A stretch of 64,000 bases of DNA from an uncultured Blautia sp. (GTDB lineage Bacteria > Bacillota > Clostridia > Lachnospirales > Lachnospiraceae): assembly GCA_946557785.1 (NCBI GenBank), contig CAMNTH010000007.1:1-64000 (forward strand), read 5' to 3'. A model generated the notes under the pieces. The model worked only from the letters and a program-made list of their open reading frames with translations. It had not been told where the DNA came from and did no database searches. The translations under genes were made by a program, and so were the position numbers. Shown here piece by piece: positions 1 to 8,254 of this stretch (positions are counted from its first letter, which is position 1; the number at the start of each line of letters is the position of its first letter).

Positions 1-55
1 GAAGCTCGTCGGGCTCATAACCCGAAGGTCATAGGTTCAAATCCTATCCCCGCTA
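1..55 (+). tRNA. tRNA-fMet (CAT), 5' end outside window
   Basis: Anticodon loop with CAT, T-arm GGTTCAAATCC and the 3' acceptor strand are present; the 5' acceptor and most of the D-arm lie before the window. The anticodon stem has three consecutive G:C pairs (GGG...CCC), the hallmark of initiator rather than elongator tRNA-Met, and the D-arm/anticodon region closely resembles bacterial initiator tRNA. No encoded CCA. Confidence 0.85.
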
Positions 56-60
56 TTTAT

Positions 61-133
<73 letters not shown>

Positions 134-170
134 TTTGCAATGTTAAAAATCATTGCAAATAATGAAAGAT

Positions 171-243
171 GGGATATTAGCTCAGTCGGTAGAGCACTTG
201 ACTTTTAATCAAGTTGTCCGGGGTTCGAATCCCCGATGTCTCA
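171..243 (+). tRNA. tRNA-Lys (TTT)
   Basis: Complete 73-nt cloverleaf. The acceptor arms GGGATAT and ATGTCTC pair with two G.T wobbles, the anticodon loop CTTTTAA contains TTT, and the T-arm is GGGGTTCGAATCCCC. It is the last tRNA of the cluster, followed by a terminator. Confidence 0.95.
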
Positions 244-252
244 TTGAAAAAG

Positions 253-295
253 AAAACCTCAAGTCCTAATGTTTATAGGATTTGAGGTTTTTTCT
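253..295 (+). terminator. Rho-independent terminator of the tRNA cluster
   Basis: Inverted repeat AACCTCAAGTCCTA / TAGGATTTGAGGTT with a short loop and a T-run on the + strand. It ends the tRNA operon. A-rich sequence on its left arm could also serve the converging AraC gene. Confidence 0.85.
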
Positions 296-319
296 GTTAA
301 AGAAATTAAGAAGTAAAAC

Positions 320-1207
320 TCAGTAATTTACTATTTGCTGTTTCCGATATTCAGTAGGACTTACTCCCATAGTTTGGCGGAAACAACGACTGAAATACAG
401 CATATCATGATATCCCAATTCTTCAGCAATTTCACCAACAGATTTCATGGTAGAACGAAGAAGACGGCAAGCCTCTGCTATTCTGGATTTGGTGTGATAC
501 TGCAGCAGGGTTAGGTGCTTTTCTTTTTTAAAAACAGCGGCCATATGCTTATAGCTTAAAAAGAAATATTTTTCCAGTGCCTCTGCAGAAAAGCTTTCTG
601 AGGTATGGTGGGAAAGATAATCAGCAATTCGGTCGGAAAGAGTATTTTTGGGTGCAGGGGGCAAATTTGCAGCTGCAAGTTCTGTTAGTATGGAAAATAA
701 ATGAAGATTGGCATTCCAAAATACCATGCTGTCTTCAGCCTGATAGTTTGAAACCGTATTGGTGAGATGTGCCATTGCATTTCCTGAATGAAGGGAATTG
801 GCAAGCTCTGCAATCATTGCTGCAATTTTGCTTTGTTCCAGACCTGTATGATATTTGGGTAAATCCATTTGAAAGCAAAGTGGTTCATTAAAGGCTGGTG
901 GAGTATTGAGGGAAAGATAATCCCGGAAGGACACTTTCATGTAAAAATGGGCATAATACCAGCTGGTACCTTTAGGAACAGTATATTTTCCATAATGGCG
1001 GATGCCGCTTTGTAAAATAAGAAGCTGACCTGGATGAATTTCGTAATCCGTATCTTCCTCTGTTACATATATACAGCCGCTGACTACAAATATTAAGACA
1101 TAAAAATCAGGGATTCTGTCTACGTGGAAAAAAGGTTCATTTGCCATGCAAAAATCACATCCTGCCAGCACTGGCAGGGAGTCAGAAGTAATGGTAATTG
1201 TTTTCAA
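320..1207 (-). CDS. AraC-family transcriptional regulator
   Basis: Likely sugar-responsive activator: an N-terminal cupin-like sensing domain (roughly residues 20-110) and a C-terminal pair of helix-turn-helix motifs with the AraC signature ending 'FSRCFRQTMGVSPTEYR'. I place the start at the TTG at 1207, because a GGAG ribosome site lies 8-9 nt upstream and the protein then begins LKTITITSDSLP. An ATG at 1273 would add 22 residues that look non-coding and would leave almost no divergent promoter region. It is divergent from the GH127 gene at 1321, so it probably controls that gene in response to an arabinose-derived signal. Function inferred from family and position. Confidence 0.85.
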   Translation of the reverse strand: MKTITITSDSLPVLAGCDFCMANEPFFHVDRIPDFYVLIFVVSGCIYVTEEDTDYEIHPGQLLILQSGIRHYGKYTVPKGTSWYYAHFYMKVSFRDYLSLNTPPAFNEPLCFQMDLPKYHTGLEQSKIAAMIAELANSLHSGNAMAHLTNTVSNYQAEDSMVFWNANLHLFSILTELAAANLPPAPKNTLSDRIADYLSHHTSESFSAEALEKYFFLSYKHMAAVFKKEKHLTLLQYHTKSRIAEACRLLRSTMKSVGEIAEELGYHDMLYFSRCFRQTMGVSPTEYRKQQIVNY

Positions 1208-1320
1208 GATAATTCTCCATATTAATCTGTAAAAAATCCATTTATTTTCACTATCAATCAGATTATCATACATATACAGAAATAAGTCAAGGACAAGTGA
1301 TTATAAAAGGAGGGGTTGAA

Positions 1321-3234
1321 ATGAAGGTGCAGAAACAAATTTCAGTAAAAAATTTTAAGCCGGCAGAAGGTTTTATTGGCAGATACCAGAAATTGATTAA
1401 AGAGGTAGTTATTCCCTATCAGTACAAGGTTCTTTGTGATGAAGCAGAAGGTGCAGAAAAGAGCCATGTAATCCAGAACTTTATTAATGCAGGAAAAGCA
1501 CTTCGGGGAGAGGACGTAGGTGATGGGTTCTATGGTATGGTTTTCCAGGATAGTGATGCGGCAAAATGGCTTGAAGCAGTTGCTTACGCACTGGTGTTAT
1601 ATCCGGATAAAGAACTTGAAGCAATTGCTGATCAGGTGATTGATTATATTGAGGCAGCTCAGGATACAGATGGGTATTTGAATACATACTATACGATTCA
1701 GCACAAAGAGAGACGTTGGATTAATCTTCTGGAAGGCCATGAGTTATATTGTGCAGGCCATATGATGGAAGCTGCTGCTGCTTATTATGAAGCTACAGGG
1801 AAGAATAAACTTCTTAATGTTATGTTAAAAAATGCAGAATGCATATATAAGCACTTTGTAACAGAGGGCCATGAAGGATACCCGGGACATCCGGAAGTAG
1901 AGCTTGCACTGTTAAGAATGTATCGTGCTTCCGGTAATAAGCTTTGTCTGGAGCTTGCACAGCATTTCCTGGATGTGCGGGGTGTGGATCCCCACTTCTT
2001 TGAAAAAGAAGCAGAGAAGAAATCATGGGTAATCTGGAACAATGATCCTCAGAATGGGGAATACCAGCAGTCTCAGTGCCCTGTAAAAGAAATGGATGAA
2101 GCAACAGGACATAGTGTAAGAGCTGTATATCTGTATACTGCAATGGCAGATCTGGCAGGAGAAAAGGATGATAAAAAACTTTTGGAAGCTTGCAGGCGCC
2201 TTTGGAAGAGCATTACAGAGAAAAGAATGTATGTAACAGGCGGAATTGGTTCTACAGTTATTGGAGAAGCTTTTACAGAAGACTATGACCTTCCTAATGA
2301 TACAGCATATGCAGAGACCTGTGCTTCTATCGGACTTATGTTTTTTGCATCCCAGATGCTTTGCAGCAATTTAGACGGTAATTATGCAGACGTTATGGAG
2401 CGGTCATTTTATAATACGGTTTTAGCCGGAATGCAGTTAGACGGCAAACGATTCTTTTATGTAAATCCACTGGAGGTGATTCCGGGAATTGCAGGAGAGG
2501 CCCAGACACATAAGCATGATCTTCCCCAGCGTCCCACCTGGTATGCATGTGCATGCTGTCCGCCTAATGTGGCAAGAACGGTAACATCTATCGGAAGATA
2601 TGCCTATGGTGTAAGCGATGAAACAGCATTTTGTCACTTGTACGCAGCAGGAGATGTAGAATTTGGAAATGGCATGGTACTGAGCTGCACTACAGATTAT
2701 CCCTATGATTTTACCATACACTACAATGTGGCAAAGGGCGGCAAAAAGCTGGCGGTTCGTATTCCTGCATGGAGTGAGACTGTTTCTATAAAACGTGGAA
2801 ATAATGAAGTGCATCCGGAAATAAAGAAGGGTTATGCATATTTTGAAGAAGTAAAAGATGGGGAGCAGATTACACTGATTCTGGACGGGGAACCGAAGTT
2901 TGTCTATGCGTCTCCAAAGATTCCGGATATCCAGGGAGGTATAGCCATTCAAAGAGGACCTCTTGTATATTGTTTCGAAGGGGCAGATAATGATGGGGAT
3001 ATTCTGTCTCTGGAAGTAAATACAAATAATGCTATTGAAGTAGAAGGATTTGATCCGAAGCTGTTAAGCGGTGTAACAAGATTAAAGGTGAAAGCGTTCC
3101 GTAAGGAAATCCCCTCTGGTTTGTACACAACAAAGAAATTAAAAGAAACGGCATGTACCGCTTATGCTATTCCTTATTATGCGTGGGGGAACCGGGGTGA
3201 GAATGAAATGAGGGTCTGGATGACCAGGCACTAA
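1321..3234 (+). CDS. GH127 family beta-L-arabinofuranosidase
   Basis: Retaining glycosidase of GH127 (formerly DUF1680), the family of bifidobacterial HypBA1, which releases L-arabinofuranose from beta-1,2-linked arabino-oligosaccharides. The 637-residue length is typical. The zinc/nucleophile constellation is visible: Glu332 and Cys334 in 'AYAETCAS' and Cys412-Cys413 in 'YACACCPPN', with the same spacing as Glu338, Cys340, Cys417 and Cys418 of HypBA1. No signal peptide, so it acts in the cytoplasm on imported oligosaccharides. Start chosen at the ATG after AAAGGAGGGG; an in-frame earlier start at 1297 is less likely. The only neighbour in the unit is the divergent AraC gene; no transporter is adjacent. 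Confidence 0.93.
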   Translation: MKVQKQISVKNFKPAEGFIGRYQKLIKEVVIPYQYKVLCDEAEGAEKSHVIQNFINAGKALRGEDVGDGFYGMVFQDSDAAKWLEAVAYALVLYPDKELEAIADQVIDYIEAAQDTDGYLNTYYTIQHKERRWINLLEGHELYCAGHMMEAAAAYYEATGKNKLLNVMLKNAECIYKHFVTEGHEGYPGHPEVELALLRMYRASGNKLCLELAQHFLDVRGVDPHFFEKEAEKKSWVIWNNDPQNGEYQQSQCPVKEMDEATGHSVRAVYLYTAMADLAGEKDDKKLLEACRRLWKSITEKRMYVTGGIGSTVIGEAFTEDYDLPNDTAYAETCASIGLMFFASQMLCSNLDGNYADVMERSFYNTVLAGMQLDGKRFFYVNPLEVIPGIAGEAQTHKHDLPQRPTWYACACCPPNVARTVTSIGRYAYGVSDETAFCHLYAAGDVEFGNGMVLSCTTDYPYDFTIHYNVAKGGKKLAVRIPAWSETVSIKRGNNEVHPEIKKGYAYFEEVKDGEQITLILDGEPKFVYASPKIPDIQGGIAIQRGPLVYCFEGADNDGDILSLEVNTNNAIEVEGFDPKLLSGVTRLKVKAFRKEIPSGLYTTKKLKETACTAYAIPYYAWGNRGENEMRVWMTRH

Positions 3235-3261
3235 TAAAAAAATTTCTTTTTTTGTTCTATT

Positions 3262-3345
3262 TGGGAAACCTCCGGGCATAGATTACTATTACCTGTGCGG
3301 TGTTGGGAAGTGCGCAGCCCCGAAGCCGGACATGCATAGTATAAG
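3262..3345 (+). other. Unassigned GC-rich structured leader
   Basis: Sequence between the GH127 gene and the small secreted protein is markedly more GC-rich than its surroundings. It can fold, for example CTGTGC (from about 3292) with GCGCAG (to about 3319), plus a possible TCCGG/CCGGA pairing. It ends just before the AAGGAGGG ribosome site of the gene at 3356. I compared it by eye with cyclic-di-GMP, cobalamin, c-di-AMP, THF and fluoride riboswitch cores and could not assign it to any. It may be a cis-regulatory RNA or just a degraded sequence. Confidence 0.3.
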
Positions 3346-3355
3346 GAGGGCATAT

Positions 3356-3718
3356 ATGAAGAAATTTAAAGCATATTTCAAAATGATGATAACAGCAGTT
3401 ATTTGTTTCGCCATGAGCCTGGTTCCAGGGAAAAAGAAAGGACAGGCTGCTTTGGTATTAAGCCATGGGCAGGGCAGTGCCGGAACGGATAAAAATAAAA
3501 TAGCCTTCTTAAAAACAAATGCGGGAATACAAGGAACTACAGTGAGTACAGCAGCGGCCGACCAGAAAAAAGTCATTGATTTCAGAGAAAGAGTTTCTGC
3601 AGACATGCATAGATTCAGGCCGCAGTCTTTGCAGAAATATGTTTTAGTTCCTGTGGTTGGTCCAGGCGACAGGGTGGGTGCAGGTCATGAATCCTTAATG
3701 GAGGAGGACACAGGATAA
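3356..3718 (+). CDS. Small secreted protein of unknown family
   Basis: 120 residues. The N-terminus is a clear export signal: basic MKKFKAYFK, then a hydrophobic stretch MMITAVICFAMSLV. The rest is polar, alanine/lysine-rich, and ends with a short hydrophobic patch (YVLVPVVGPGD) and an acidic tail. A strong AAGGAGGG lies 6 nt before the ATG; an upstream in-frame ATG at 3332 lacks such a site. I do not recognise a family. The C-terminal half does not look like a folded domain, so this could be the shortened remnant of a longer secreted protein. No operon partner. Confidence 0.5.
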   Translation: MKKFKAYFKMMITAVICFAMSLVPGKKKGQAALVLSHGQGSAGTDKNKIAFLKTNAGIQGTTVSTAAADQKKVIDFRERVSADMHRFRPQSLQKYVLVPVVGPGDRVGAGHESLMEEDTG

Positions 3719-3820
3719 AGAAAAAGACCGCAGAGGACTTTATAATATGTGGATATCACTGCAAAATGTGGATAAGAAAGTCCCCTTAGTCTTTGGAATG
3801 TGTATAATGGATGTGTATCT

Positions 3821-4744
3821 TTAGGTAAAATGAACGGTAATGGAGCAGATTTCGCTGTCTGTGCCTATACGCATGTTAGGTCCCCAGACACCAACGCCGG
3901 AAGTGACGATGTTGTGCATTTGGCCCTTTTTGAGGCAGCCGCATGAATTTTCCCAGAATAAACGGGTGGCCAGGTTTCCGGGAAAAAGCTGGCCGTCATG
4001 GGTGTGGCCGCACAGATCCAAATCGGCTCCTGCTTTGGAGGTTTCGTCCAGCTCTTTGGGCTGGTGGTCTATAAATATAATTGGTTTACTCCTGTCCAGA
4101 TGCTTGGTTAGCTGGGCAGGAGTTTTGCGCTGATGGGGGCATTTTGACGAATGATCCCCGATTTTTTTTGCCCTGGCGGGGTCTTTGCGTCCTACCAAAT
4201 AAAACTTTCCGTCTATCAAAATAGATTCGTCATTTAGAAGATGGATGCCGCAGTCTTTAAGAAAAGCTTCCATACGGGGATCCTCTTTGTCCTTGGGTGC
4301 AGACCGGAAGGTGAATCCTGCAAGAATAGGCTCGTTCAGGTCATGGTTTCCCCAGCAGCAATAGGTTCCATAGGTGGATTGGATGGATTTAAGTCCTTCC
4401 TTAATTCGTTCAGGATTAGAGAAAGCATCGAATTCATTGTCAAAAAAGTCTCCTGCAAAGCATACCAGATCAGGGGTTTCCTGGTTGATCTTTCTGACAA
4501 ATCTTTCTGCATGACGTGCTCCTACGCTGTAGCCCAAATGGGCATCTGCAGCGAGGATAATCTTTAAGGTGTTCATGTTCTTAACTTTTTTATTTACGTT
4601 TACTTCATAATGGGTTACTTTTACATGCATGGTGTGAAGTATTCCATAAGAACTGATACATATTATGAAGAATGTGCAGACTGCACCTGTAATAACAAAA
4701 GCCTTATGATTTCCAATGAGGGATGAGCGGAATCCATATTTCAA
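3821..4744 (-). CDS. Metallophosphoesterase (YaeI/YkuE-like), probably 5'-truncated
   Basis: Calcineurin-like phosphoesterase with all metal-binding blocks: 'AADAHLG', 'FAGDFFDN', 'GNHD', 'FIDHQP' and 'CGHTHDGQ'. One membrane segment precedes the catalytic domain (about residues 16-35), which would place the active site outside the membrane. Relatives with this architecture often carry several N-terminal membrane helices. Here the frame stays open upstream of the TTG at 4744 with a plausible continuation (ILDLGRLILKYG) until a stop near 4786, and no good ribosome site precedes the TTG. That suggests loss of the original 5' end. Internal ATG starts would give a soluble catalytic domain. Confidence 0.75.
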   Translation of the reverse strand: MKYGFRSSLIGNHKAFVITGAVCTFFIICISSYGILHTMHVKVTHYEVNVNKKVKNMNTLKIILAADAHLGYSVGARHAERFVRKINQETPDLVCFAGDFFDNEFDAFSNPERIKEGLKSIQSTYGTYCCWGNHDLNEPILAGFTFRSAPKDKEDPRMEAFLKDCGIHLLNDESILIDGKFYLVGRKDPARAKKIGDHSSKCPHQRKTPAQLTKHLDRSKPIIFIDHQPKELDETSKAGADLDLCGHTHDGQLFPGNLATRLFWENSCGCLKKGQMHNIVTSGVGVWGPNMRIGTDSEICSITVHFT

Positions 4745-4862
4745 AATCAGCCGTCCAAGGTCTAGGATGCCGATTACCTGCAGTCATTTTTGTCTCCCGG
4801 TGATTTTTTTACATTATATAATACGATTGCAGTAATGTCAAAATATGAGACTTGTCCTAACT

Positions 4863-4891
4863 GAATAAAATAAGAAAATTATCCATATACT
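4863..4891 (+). promoter_or_regulatory. Candidate sigma-E promoter of spoIID
   Basis: GAATAA (4863-4868), 15 nt, then CATATACT (4884-4891), about 30 nt before the spoIID start. This matches the mother-cell sigma-E pattern (ATA-type -35 and CATAnnnT -10) in layout. The expected expression of spoIID in other endospore formers supports it. Confidence 0.45.
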
Positions 4892-4920
4892 AGAGAGAAA
4901 TTACATGTGGACATATTTCT

Positions 4921-5751
4921 ATGAAAGAAAAAGTTCTTGGATTTTTTACAGGCAGTTTTCTGTTTTTATTATTTCCTTATGTAATTACAATTTTTGTAAA
5001 TGGGATGGATACAGCGCTTTTAAATCGGCCGTTGGATTTGGAAGCATGCCTTCCCGGAATGGTTTCACTGCAGATACCAGCAGATTATGAGCCGGAGACA
5101 GTGAAATGCCAGACTATTATTGCACGTACTAATCTTTACAGGCGGATTCAGCAGGAAAAGGAACTGGGGGCGGTGTTGGAAGAATTGCGGGAAAGAGTGG
5201 GAAAGGCAAAAAATTACTGTTTTTTTCCGGAGAAAATTTATGAAGAGGCAGTCTTGCAGACGGAGGGGCTGGTGCTTTATCATGAGAGAGAATTAAAGCT
5301 GGTACCGTTTCATGAAGTGAGTGGGGGAATGACAAGAGATGGGGCAGAGGTGCTCCATGATGAAGCATTTTCGTATTTAAAGTCAGTAGACAGCAGAGCA
5401 GACAGGACATCTCCGGATTATTTGAATGGTACATATATTTCACAGCAGCAGATGCCAAAGGAATTGAAAGTGAAAAACAGAGACAGTGCAGGGTATGTCA
5501 CTTGTCTTGTGGCGGATGGAAATGTGTTGGAAGGGGAGGCGTTTCGCCAGGGAATGAGGCTTGAATCTTCTAATTTTACAATACAGAGGGTAGGGGAGGA
5601 GTATAGGCTGCTTTGTAAGGGAAAGGGACATGGGCTTGGCTTTTCCCAGTATGGCGGTAATGAAATTGCAAGGGAAGGAGGGAAATATCAGGATATTTTA
5701 GCAGTATATTTTCCGGAGATGGAAATAGGATCTGTAGAAAACCAGGAATAA
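4921..5751 (+). CDS. spoIID: SpoIID-like sporulation protein
   Basis: SpoIID is the lytic transglycosylase of the engulfment machinery, acting from the mother cell on septal peptidoglycan. Seen here: one N-terminal membrane anchor (about residues 8-26), the SpoIID block 'LPGMVSLQIPADYEPETVKCQTIIART', 'HEVSGGMT', and the C-terminal 'GKGHGLGFSQYGG' block. Oddity: the catalytic glutamate of the usual 'AAEMPA' motif aligns with Gln51 in 'SLQIPA'. Either this lineage uses another residue, or the protein is non-catalytic. It is followed 81 nt later by spoIIQ, the same order as in Bacillus. The ATG at 4921 is used although its ribosome site is weak. Confidence 0.85.
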   Translation: MKEKVLGFFTGSFLFLLFPYVITIFVNGMDTALLNRPLDLEACLPGMVSLQIPADYEPETVKCQTIIARTNLYRRIQQEKELGAVLEELRERVGKAKNYCFFPEKIYEEAVLQTEGLVLYHERELKLVPFHEVSGGMTRDGAEVLHDEAFSYLKSVDSRADRTSPDYLNGTYISQQQMPKELKVKNRDSAGYVTCLVADGNVLEGEAFRQGMRLESSNFTIQRVGEEYRLLCKGKGHGLGFSQYGGNEIAREGGKYQDILAVYFPEMEIGSVENQE

Positions 5752-5832
5752 TTTTTGTGAAAAGATGAATAGACTTACACATTCTGGACACCCTATAAAC
5801 AGCAACAGATTTCAAGTAGAGGTGAAAAGAAG

Positions 5833-6639
5833 ATGATGAAAAACAAAACAGCAAAGATTGTGGTGAATGGTGTGGTTTTGGCTGCAATTGCCGCTATTGG
5901 AGTGGCTGCCTTTCAATTGGGGACTTCTCCAAAGGAGGAAATAACTCCCCAGGAGCTTGTGTATGAAAGCGAGGAAATACAGCAGAATGCCCAGCTTCCG
6001 GAGGATGATGAGTCTTTGGTAGACGCAGGAACCAGCCAGGTAGAAGCCAGCATGGAGGATTCGGATGATTCTTCTGTGAGCATGGAGTCAGAGGAGAATT
6101 CTGACAAAGAGGGTATGACTAATGATGGCATGTCGGGTACAGAAATGGAAGATGGTGCAGAAGAGAATATGGAAAGTGAGGCTGAAAATACATCCGCAGG
6201 AGCTTCTGCAGCTCCGGCACTGAACTTTTCGGAGGATACTTTGACAGAATGGCCTGTACACGGAAATATTCTTTTGGATTACAGCATGGAACAGACTACT
6301 TATTTCCCGACTTTGGATCAGTATAAACTGAACCCTGCAATTGCCGTGCAGGCTGTGGAAGGAGCACCGGTTATGGCAGCAGCAGAGGGGATGATCTTTT
6401 CTATTGAACAGACAAGTCAGACAGGCACAACTGTGACTATGGAGCTGGGAAATGGATATCAGGCAATATACGGTCAGCTGACTGATCTGACAGTTGCAGA
6501 AGGTGATATGGTGAATAAGGGAACAATTATCGGATATATTCATACACCAACAAAATATTACAGTACTGAGGGAAGTAATCTTTATTTTGCGATGAAGAAG
6601 GACGGTAAACCTATCGACCCGATTTTGTATCTTCCGTAA
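5833..6639 (+). CDS. spoIIQ: SpoIIQ-like LytM/M23 protein
   Basis: Forespore membrane partner of SpoIIIAH in the engulfment channel. It has one N-terminal membrane helix (about residues 9-27), a long acidic linker rich in Glu, Ser and Met (about 30-130), and a C-terminal LytM domain (about 135-268). The entry motif 'WPVHGNILLDYS' and 'TLDQY' is typical of SpoIIQ. The zinc ligands of active M23 peptidases are missing: no HxxxD where 'LNPAIAVQAVEG' stands, and the HxH motif is replaced by 'AIYGQL'. A structural, non-enzymatic role is therefore likely. A forespore-type promoter (GAATA 5767-5771, GGACACCCT 5786-5794) is possible but weak. A terminator follows. Confidence 0.87.
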   Translation: MMKNKTAKIVVNGVVLAAIAAIGVAAFQLGTSPKEEITPQELVYESEEIQQNAQLPEDDESLVDAGTSQVEASMEDSDDSSVSMESEENSDKEGMTNDGMSGTEMEDGAEENMESEAENTSAGASAAPALNFSEDTLTEWPVHGNILLDYSMEQTTYFPTLDQYKLNPAIAVQAVEGAPVMAAAEGMIFSIEQTSQTGTTVTMELGNGYQAIYGQLTDLTVAEGDMVNKGTIIGYIHTPTKYYSTEGSNLYFAMKKDGKPIDPILYLP

Positions 6640-6649
6640 AGAAGAAATA

Positions 6650-6690
6650 CGGCAGAAATCTCTTGAATAGAAGATTTCTGCCGATTTTTT
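6650..6690 (+). terminator. Terminator after spoIIQ
   Basis: Perfect 12-bp stem CGGCAGAAATCT / AGATTTCTGCCG with a 10-nt loop, followed by ATTTTTT. Eleven nt after the spoIIQ stop. Confidence 0.92.
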
Positions 6691-6721
6691 CAGTATGTAC
6701 CTGATTTTTGCATATGAGGAA

Positions 6722-6750
6722 TTTACATTTTTTGTAAAAAGTCATATAAT
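6722..6750 (+). promoter_or_regulatory. Vegetative promoter of the lacI-type gene
   Basis: TTTACA (6722-6727), 17-nt spacer, TATAAT (6745-6750): near-consensus sigma-A promoter. A LacI-like half-palindrome with a central CG (AATCGGTTT) follows within 20 nt, suggesting autoregulation. Confidence 0.7.
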
Positions 6751-6836
6751 AAGTGTAATCGGTTTCATATGATAGTAGACGAAATGTGGCTATTCGTTTA
6801 TCTGGAACAAAAGAAGACTGTGTGGGAGAGATACAT

Positions 6837-7823
6837 ATGAATATTGGAGAAATTGCAAAACTTGCGGGCGTTTCAAGCGCGGCTGTTTCCCGGTATTTCA
6901 ATAACGGGTACATATCTGAAGAAAAGCGGGAGACGATACGGAAGGTAGTTGAGAAAACGGGATATCGGCCATCTGTCCAGGCACAGATGCTTCGTACAAA
7001 AAAGACAAAGATGATCGGAGTCATTCTTCCAAAGATTGATCTGGGTTCTATTACCAGTATGGTGTCCGGCTTGCTGGCTGTTTTAAATGAAAATGGCTAT
7101 CAGCTTCTTCTTGCAAATACACAGAATAATTCAGAAAAAGAACTGGAATATTTATCAACGTTTAACAGCAAGCAGGTTGACGGTGTGGTGTTTATTGCCA
7201 CAATTTTTACAGCAAAGCATCGAAAGGCATTGAAGGAAATGACAGTTCCTGTGGTTATTGCGGGACAGAGGCTTTCCGGATATCCCTGCATTTATCATGA
7301 CGATTATAATGCGGTTTATGAGCTTACAAGTATGTTTCTTAAGAAGGGCTGCAGGCAGATTGGATATTTGGGCGTTTTACCCCAGGATAAGGCTGCAGGA
7401 CAGGCTCGATTTGAAGGATACTGTAATGCTGTTACGGACGGGGGGCTTAAGGAGTGCAGGGAAAATACCCTGGTTGCTGATTTTACCATGGAATCCGGTT
7501 ATGAAAAGACAGAGGAGCTTATAAGGAAATGTGGCCTTTTGGACGGGCTCATTTGTGCTACAGATGAGATTGCTATCGGTGCGATACAATATTTTAAGTC
7601 ACAGAAAATTTCAGTTCCAGGCGATATTTTGGTGGCGGGGATAGGGGATTCAGCACTTTCCAAGGTGACAACCCCAACGGTGACTACGGTACATTATTCT
7701 TTTGAAAAGAGCGGAGAGCTGGCAGCAGAAATGCTTTTGAATATTCTGGTTGGAAATGACTGTTCTATCAGGGAAGTAAAGCTTGGGTATTCTATTGTAG
7801 AAAATGAATCCAGCAGGAAATAG
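6837..7823 (+). CDS. LacI-family transcriptional regulator
   Basis: 328-residue sugar-responsive repressor. The N-terminal HTH 'NIGEIAKLAGVSSAAVSRYFNN' (about residues 2-23) and hinge are followed by a periplasmic-binding-protein-like effector domain (about 60-325) with 'DGVVFIAT', 'GYLGV' and 'DGLICATDEIAIGA'. The domain layout is that of the sucrose/galactoside repressors. Start set at the ATG after GGGAGAG; an in-frame ATG at 6786 lacks a ribosome site. It stands alone behind its own promoter, directly upstream of a decayed sugar operon, so its present target is unclear. Confidence 0.92.
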   Translation: MNIGEIAKLAGVSSAAVSRYFNNGYISEEKRETIRKVVEKTGYRPSVQAQMLRTKKTKMIGVILPKIDLGSITSMVSGLLAVLNENGYQLLLANTQNNSEKELEYLSTFNSKQVDGVVFIATIFTAKHRKALKEMTVPVVIAGQRLSGYPCIYHDDYNAVYELTSMFLKKGCRQIGYLGVLPQDKAAGQARFEGYCNAVTDGGLKECRENTLVADFTMESGYEKTEELIRKCGLLDGLICATDEIAIGAIQYFKSQKISVPGDILVAGIGDSALSKVTTPTVTTVHYSFEKSGELAAEMLLNILVGNDCSIREVKLGYSIVENESSRK

Positions 7824-7837
7824 GACGGGATATATTA

Positions 7838-7918
7838 TTCACAAAAAATAATAGAGGCCATATAATAAAGCAGGTGGGAAATGAAAATTCGCAATCGGTA
7901 TTTCTCCTACCTGCTTTT
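7838..7918 (+). ncRNA. Promoter-hairpin repeat element, copy 1 (putative short RNA)
   Basis: TTCACA (7838-7843), exactly 17 nt, TATAAT (7861-7866), then at once a long hairpin AAAGCAGGTGGGAAAT ... TATTTCTCCTACCTGCTTT ending in TTTT. The whole unit recurs at 10172-10252 with the same boxes, spacer length and hairpin stem. Transcription would give a roughly 50-nt RNA that is mostly terminator hairpin. It also serves as the likely terminator of the regulator at 6837. Confidence 0.5.
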
Positions 7919-8175
7919 GGCTTGCTTATTGCCGCATGCAGACTGAATATGCAAGAGTATTTTTCTGCAATTGATGAAGTACTTTGTTTTGGACCGATTG
8001 CTTTTTATAGAGAACCGGGCGGCTGCCGGAGAAAATACCTGCAGCGGTCCTTTACATAAAGGAATTAAATAAAATAATATTGGGACAAAGTCTCCAACTA
8101 TGATAAGATTTATGGTCGATAGTGACAAAAAAATATCACAAAAGATAGATAAAATATATAAAATCAATAATTTTA

Positions 8176-8225
8176 TTAACAAGAAATAATGTACAGTATA
8201 TAATACTATTGTTAAAACGTTTTAA
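8176..8225 (+). promoter_or_regulatory. Promoter with LacI-type operator
   Basis: TTAACA (8176-8181), 17 nt, TATAAT (8199-8204), then the perfect palindrome TTAAAACGTTTTAA (8212-8225) over the expected transcription start. The central CG and symmetry are those of LacI/GalR operators. The same palindrome recurs at 9280-9293, before the relic binding-protein gene. The arrangement fits autorepression by the now-broken regulator at 8255. Confidence 0.75.
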
Positions 8226-8254
8226 TGATTTTAGGAGAATAATAAAAAAGCAAT

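Noticed and set aside
1285-1305. Possible AraR half-site (GGACAAGTGATTATA) before the GH127 gene
   Set aside because: Only one half of the palindrome is present; too short to support next to an AraC regulator that explains the control.
3262-3345. Cobalamin or cyclic-di-GMP riboswitch
   Set aside because: A few short matches (GGGAA, GAAGCCGGA) are out of order and the conserved cores are missing.
7874-8059. Small + strand ORF after the LacI gene
   Set aside because: It lies inside and beyond the promoter-hairpin repeat; no ribosome site or domain.
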